DNA from: Tolypeutes matacus
Lineage: Eukaryota > Chordata > Mammalia > Cingulata > Chlamyphoridae
Assembly: GCA_026826555.1 (NCBI GenBank)
Contig: JAKSZT010039542.1
Span: forward strand, 4,722-68,721
Direction: 5' to 3'
DNA length: 64,000 nucleotides
The notes beneath the pieces are model-generated. The model did no database searches. It saw only the letters and a list, made by a program, of their open reading frames with translations, and was not told where the DNA came from. The translations under genes were made by a program, and so were the position numbers. Below, piece after piece: positions 59,325-64,000 of the stretch. The stretch's first letter is position 1. Every line of letters begins with the position of its first letter.

Positions 59325-61470
59325 AAAATGTCACCATCTCAATTTTAACTCATTTCCCTTGATGGGAAATCCATTGTGATGACGAAATCATGACCAGCAG
59401 TTTTGGTCATGTTGTTTTCATTTGGGGTGTTGTTTATGAAGTAGTTTTCCTCCTCAATTCATGGTCTTAAAATTTACTAGCCTGTTTGGCATCTTGAGCC
59501 TAAGCACTTATACAGATCCTTGTGCCCTGAAGGTTTCTCTCTTGGCTGAGTGATTTGTGCTCACTAGCCTGAAATTATCATAATTTTTGATTAAGGTACC
59601 CTGTATTTTTCCAGTCCCATCACTTATATAACTGATCTATTTATTAGCTTTAGAATTTTAGATTTGCTATTTGCATGTCTAGTCCTCTTATAATTTAGCT
59701 TACTTATACTGTGAGATAATCATCAAGAATTGGCTGTACTTTGTCTCTGTGGTGTCAGACTACTAGCTATTTTTCACAGATGTGTGATTCCATTTCTAAA
59801 GTATGCCACGTCTCCGTAAGTATTCAGCCTTTGGTTCATTGATTGTTCTATTGACTTTTCTCTTTTTATGCCAGCAACAAACTGTATATTACTTGATGAC
59901 TTTATTGTAAGTCTTAATATCTTATAGGTGAGTCCCCTGCTTATTCTTCTTTAGTTAAAATGCCTTCAGATAGTCTACTGTCATTATCGCATGTCCTGGC
60001 CAGACTGATGGGTAATTTTAAAGGCTTCCACTTAATCTTCCTCATTGTGATAACACATTTCCCACAATGAAAAACCTGGGGTAGGGTTTTTCTAATTGCC
60101 AAGTATGGTTCAATCCCAATTACACCATTAGTAGTTTGGTAAATGACTATTGGGTGTATCTGCAGTACCAGAAGATCCACTGTAGAACAGATTTTAGCCA
60201 TGACTCTGTTATTACATGGCCTCTGTATGCTCCTCTCACAGGTGGCCCATGATGCCTAGGATCATGGATCAATATCAATCAAATCAGGGGTCTAAGAGAC
60301 TTTAAAAGATCTGTATATTCTCATTATCCATGGTCAGCTTGGTCTGCAAAAGTGAATGTAGATTCTTGAAGAGGTAGCCTAACATTTCAAAATGTATTTT
60401 CATGATCTTGTCTGACTGTGTGACTTTCTGAATACATAAAAATGCTGAGAACCCCCTGGCATTTTAGTGTCATTGGTCACTTACAGGTACCTTGAGGTGA
60501 GGAACATGACACCTTCTGTCTATTTGCTTCAAAATCATCTCATTACTGAAGAATTCATTGCTTTAAAATTGAATGGTTGTGTTGCCAGGATAGGAAAACA
60601 ATACAAAGTTTTAATGAGTTCTTCATATTTCACCAGTCTACATCATATTACAATACAACTTGACAAAAAGGAAAACAAAAAAAGTAGAAAGGGTTTTGAA
60701 AGTTATCTTTTTCCATGTCCAAATCAAAGGGAAAATAATACAGTCATTAGACAAAAGGAATTCTGCAATTTTTTCAAACTGCCTGCAGTTCTATGTGATT
60801 TCACAGGATTTTTTTTTTTTTTGACAGTTTGGCTGGTTGAATTCCAAAAGCTCTCTGGATAGACAGGATCTAGAAGAGTTTAGGTGACCCTTTGGTTATT
60901 TTATTTATGTTAATTACTTATTACAATGTCATTGACTTTAATTACTTATTGCTTTTACTGCTTGGAGTAGAAAAAATCATAACATACTTTTGAAATATTC
61001 CACTTAACTCGTGTGAATTTGCAGATGCTTTTAGAGTTGAGTAATTATGACCCCAAATCAACATACTCAAAATTTAATAATAACAACAATAGTAATATTA
61101 CTAATAATAGTAATTTATTCCTCATGTTGAAATGTATTAATCAAGAAGAATCACACAGATAAACAGAATTAATTCTATCCACATGAGTAAAATAAGCATA
61201 TTACTTTATCTGATTCATACTAGAGTACACTAGAATACATAACAAATTAATTATATCAATTAATATTCTACAACAAATTCACCATTACAGTTTCAAGGTT
61301 AGTATCCACCTGTTCAAATTTCTTTTCTGTTACTTTAGGAATGCATTGTTTAATACACCTAGACTCAACATTCCATTTATTTTTTGTACTCAATTCCCTT
61401 TTTATATATATTATAAACTATTTGAGACAAGGTATACATTCAAATCTCAGCTATTTCATTGTGTACTTAT
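59325..61470. other. Unassigned DNA with a possible old L1 piece
   Basis: 59,780-59,930 resembles an inverted L1M ORF2/3' region ('ttgattgttctattgac', 'tttttatgccagcaacaaactgt', 'tttattgtaagtctt'). A 131-codon frame at 60,467-60,862 and an 86-codon minus frame at 60,201-59,941 show no domain, and I do not call them genes. Confidence 0.4.
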
Positions 61471-62401
61471 TTATGCCTCAGAAGATTTCTGAAATTGCTT
61501 CGCTCTACTCACTACTTGCTTCACCTCCTTGTTCCACAAGGTATAGATCAGTGGATTTAGTACAGGAATGACCACACTATATATGATGGCAATGACCACA
61601 TCCTGTTCCATGGAGCTGCCTGAAGCAGGATGAATGTAGGTGAAGAGAACAGGAGCATAGAAAAGAATAATTACCATGAAGTGGGAGGCACAAGTGGGCA
61701 GTGCTTTATGAAGCATTCTGCAAAAATGAGTCTTGAAGAAGAGATAGGTAACAATGTAGAATCAGAAGAGGAATGTCAGAAAGAAGGGGCTTGTGGCAAT
61801 GGTCCTTGTTACAGTAATAAGCAGCTACTGGTTGAGGTCAATATTCCCACAGACCAGTTCCAGCAGTGGCTTAACATCACAGAAGTGACGGATATGGTTG
61901 GAACCACAAAACTTCAAGTGAGAGGTCATTATGGAGTGCACCAGAGCATAGAATAAAACAGTGACCCAGACTGTGCTTGCCATCTGGATACAGATGATTC
62001 ATGATGACAGTGTAATGAAGTGGTTTGCAGATAGCCAGAAAGCAGTCCAAAGCCATCATGCCCAACAACATGGCTTCTGTGCTGCCCAGGAAATGTAAGA
62101 AATGCAGCTGGCTTATGCATCCCAAGAAAGAAATTGCTTTGTATGAAGTGACTAAATTTTCCAGCATCTTTGGCAGTGTCACCATGGAGTAGCAGATATC
62201 TAAGCATGAAAGATTTCCCAGGAAGATGTACATAGGAGAATGGGTTCTTGAGTCAGAGATGACAATCATCAGGATGTCCCTATTCCCAGCCACATTGCCA
62301 ATGTAGATGGTGAGGAGAACCACAAAGAGAATAGGTTGTAATTCTTGGATGTCTGTTACTCCCAGGATGAAAAATTCAGTGACTGAGGTTTGATCCAGCA
62401 T
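61471..62401 (-). pseudogene. Olfactory receptor pseudogene, OR12D2-like
   Basis: Starts at ATG 62,401 (MLDQTSVTEFFILGVTDIQE, with an N-terminal region lacking an obvious NxT). The 5' two-fifths are open: IVISDSRTHSPMYIFLGN, SCLDICYSMVTLPKM, ISFLGCISQLHFLHFLG, then the DRY region as LDCFLAICKPLHY. A one-base deletion just after the TM3-TM4 loop (after VIMN, near 61,990-62,000) shifts the frame. In the correct frame follow FCGSNHIRHFCDVKPLLELVC, a TAG in place of Trp (61,825-61,827), a TGA in TM5 (61,762-61,764), then THFCRMLHKALPTCASHFMV, PVLNPLIYTLWNKEV and the stop at 61,471-61,473. Very close to the OR12D2 subfamily. Three lesions make it a pseudogene; the in-frame extension upstream to 62,470 is not conserved-looking. 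Confidence 0.92.
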
Positions 62402-64000
62402 AACTAGAAGTAAAGGCAAAATAACATCTGGGAAAATAACACTAAAGAAGGTTAAATCCTTCCAGCCCAAAAAAATTTTTGAAGGAGACTATGGCTGTTT
62501 TAAATGACCCTAAACACAGAATTTTTACTGTTCATTTCCATTAGACTGTTAAACATTAAGGCTACACATGGAAAGGCAGAAAGTTGGCCTTTTCTTAGTA
62601 GATTTGTCATTATATTTTCCTTTTTCTCATGTATCTTCATGGTCAGTCTACAAACTTCTGTCTCTGAACATTTACATCATAATATTTTCTTTCATCCTCT
62701 CATGTCAGTTGTACACGATGACATATTAAAGTACTGTACACGGTGACATTTTTAAGTTCTCTACCACACAGGTATCAAGAAGCCTAGTAAAACCCACTCG
62801 AAGGATTTTCACTTAAAGAAAATAGGCAGTGTTGAACTGATTACAACCACAAAGTCTACAAAGAAATTTTAAAAAGCCTTTTAAACCAGTGTTAGCTTTA
62901 CCTCATCTTATAATGTAAATAAGATTTCAGGTGTCCTCTTTCAGAACCCTTCATGACCTTATGCCATCAGAGAGCCCTAAGTGGTGTAGGAAACAAGGTG
63001 GCATTATTGAGATATTTGAAATTTTATCAGTGCCATATCTCTTGATAAAATTAATTTCTTCTTATAATCTGGGCTCTATATTTTCCCAAAACAGGATCCC
63101 CAGTTTACTTCTTTGATGAATAATGTTATGGTGTGGGCATTCTCCAGTTGCCCTGCAGCTCTGTTTCATTTCCCACTTCCCTGGATCCCTGGGTAAGAAG
63201 ATCCTGCCTCCGATGGACTCATGAGTTACTCCCTCAGATCACACAATGCTGACTTCTCCTTGAGCCATCTGTGACCTCAGTACCTATAAAATTCTATCTT
63301 CTTTTTTGATAAATTTACTCAAATCCCATTTTAATTTTGCCTTAAAGAAAATCTCTCTTCACATATTGGTGGATAATCTACTTGAAGTGAAATGCAATTT
63401 CTTCATCTCTAGTTTCATTAACAGGACACTGACAGACACTTTGGCTTCCTTCACCTCAGAAATCTGTCTTCCTCACACCAGCTCTCTCCAAACTCCACAT
63501 AAATTTACAGCACATCTCCTTTGAAAAATGTTTTCTTCCTTGTCCTTACTTTCCATCAAATACATTCATATTTCCTACAAAATGAATGCATTAATTTTCA
63601 TTGTCTTTGCAGAGGTAAAATAATATTCTTTTCTCTAGTTATGTTTAACTATTGTAGAATTGCAAGTTAATTATAATATAATAACAAGAATATTTTACAA
63701 AATTTGGGCTGTTTACAGAAAGTTCAGAAAATACTTTGAACTTAGTTTTCCACGTTATTTGCCAAGTACCAGGCATTATCTCCTTTAGGTGCATTGACAA
63801 AAGTGAATATACCCTGGGATATGTTTCTCTCTTCAACCTTTTTATTTCAAGATGTAGAACATTTGTTTTGGGATGGAAGAAGCAAGATTATGTGAGAACC
63901 TTATAGGAGTGGGAGGCACTGAGAGAAGAATAAGAACTTTAAGGAAATATGAAAAGCAATGTGGACACAGGTGAGTTTCTGCAAAGGGGGAAATCATTCA
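62402..64000. other. Unassigned DNA to window end
   Basis: No gene or repeat recognised. It lies upstream of the OR12D2-like pseudogene and would include its promoter if one survives. Confidence 0.45.

Noticed and set aside
60467..60862. 131-codon open frame
   Set aside because: AT-rich, Lys/Phe-rich, runs through a T12 tract, no recognisable domain or neighbour logic.
1..64000. A new multi-gene biological system
   Set aside because: Apart from four OR pseudogenes, two retropseudogenes and repeats, nothing on either strand forms a coherent set of coding genes.

Overview
This is mammalian nuclear DNA: AT-rich, intron-scale spacing, dense with LINE-1, LINE-2, MIR, LTR and SINE remnants, and with no intact protein-coding gene that I can support. 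The repeat mix points to a xenarthran (armadillo, sloth or anteater). The pointers are very long L1 3' UTRs of a type I associate with that clade and one tRNA-derived SINE resembling the DAS family. That assignment rests on recognition by eye, not on a database search.

The only gene family present in its own right is olfactory receptors (OR). Four OR loci lie on the minus strand: an OR12D3-like pseudogene (about 12.1-13.1 kb), two OR14J1-like pseudogenes (26.7-27.8 kb and 50.8-51.8 kb) and an OR12D2-like pseudogene (61.5-62.4 kb). In human, OR14J1, OR12D3 and OR12D2 are neighbours in the OR cluster of the extended MHC on 6p22.1, so the window is most likely the equivalent MHC-linked cluster. 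All four copies carry frameshifts and/or stops, and all four have a damaged DRY motif, so the segment looks like an OR graveyard.

Layout. 0-12 kb: L1 3' ends, two LTRs, MIRs, an L2 and unrecognised AT-rich DNA. 12-13 kb: OR12D3-like pseudogene. 13-22 kb: old L1 pieces, a small poly(A)-tailed retroposed fragment with target-site duplications, then a roughly 4 kb L1 with ORF1 and part of ORF2 (assembly gap inside). 22.5-24.4 kb: a 5'-inverted L1 insertion with a 16-bp target duplication. 24.4-31.3 kb: duplication unit 1 with an OR14J1-like pseudogene. 31.5-43.6 kb: L1s, MaLR LTRs (one nested in an L1 with a 5-bp duplication) and a small duplicated pair of L2-bearing segments. 43.6-45.5 kb: a retrocopy of EZH2, cut off before the SET domain by microsatellites and an assembly gap. 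45.8-47.5 kb: an ERV-L pol (integrase) relic. 49.1-55.0 kb: duplication unit 2 with the second OR14J1-like pseudogene. 55-56.2 kb: L1 ORF1 on the minus strand. 58.5-59.1 kb: a CHMP1B retropseudogene. 61.5-62.4 kb: OR12D2-like pseudogene, then unrecognised DNA to the end.

The most striking observation is a 75-bp perfect inverted copy of nearby downstream DNA sitting inside the first OR14J1-like pseudogene and absent from its paralogue, which looks like a template-switch insertion. I found no sign of a new multi-gene system.
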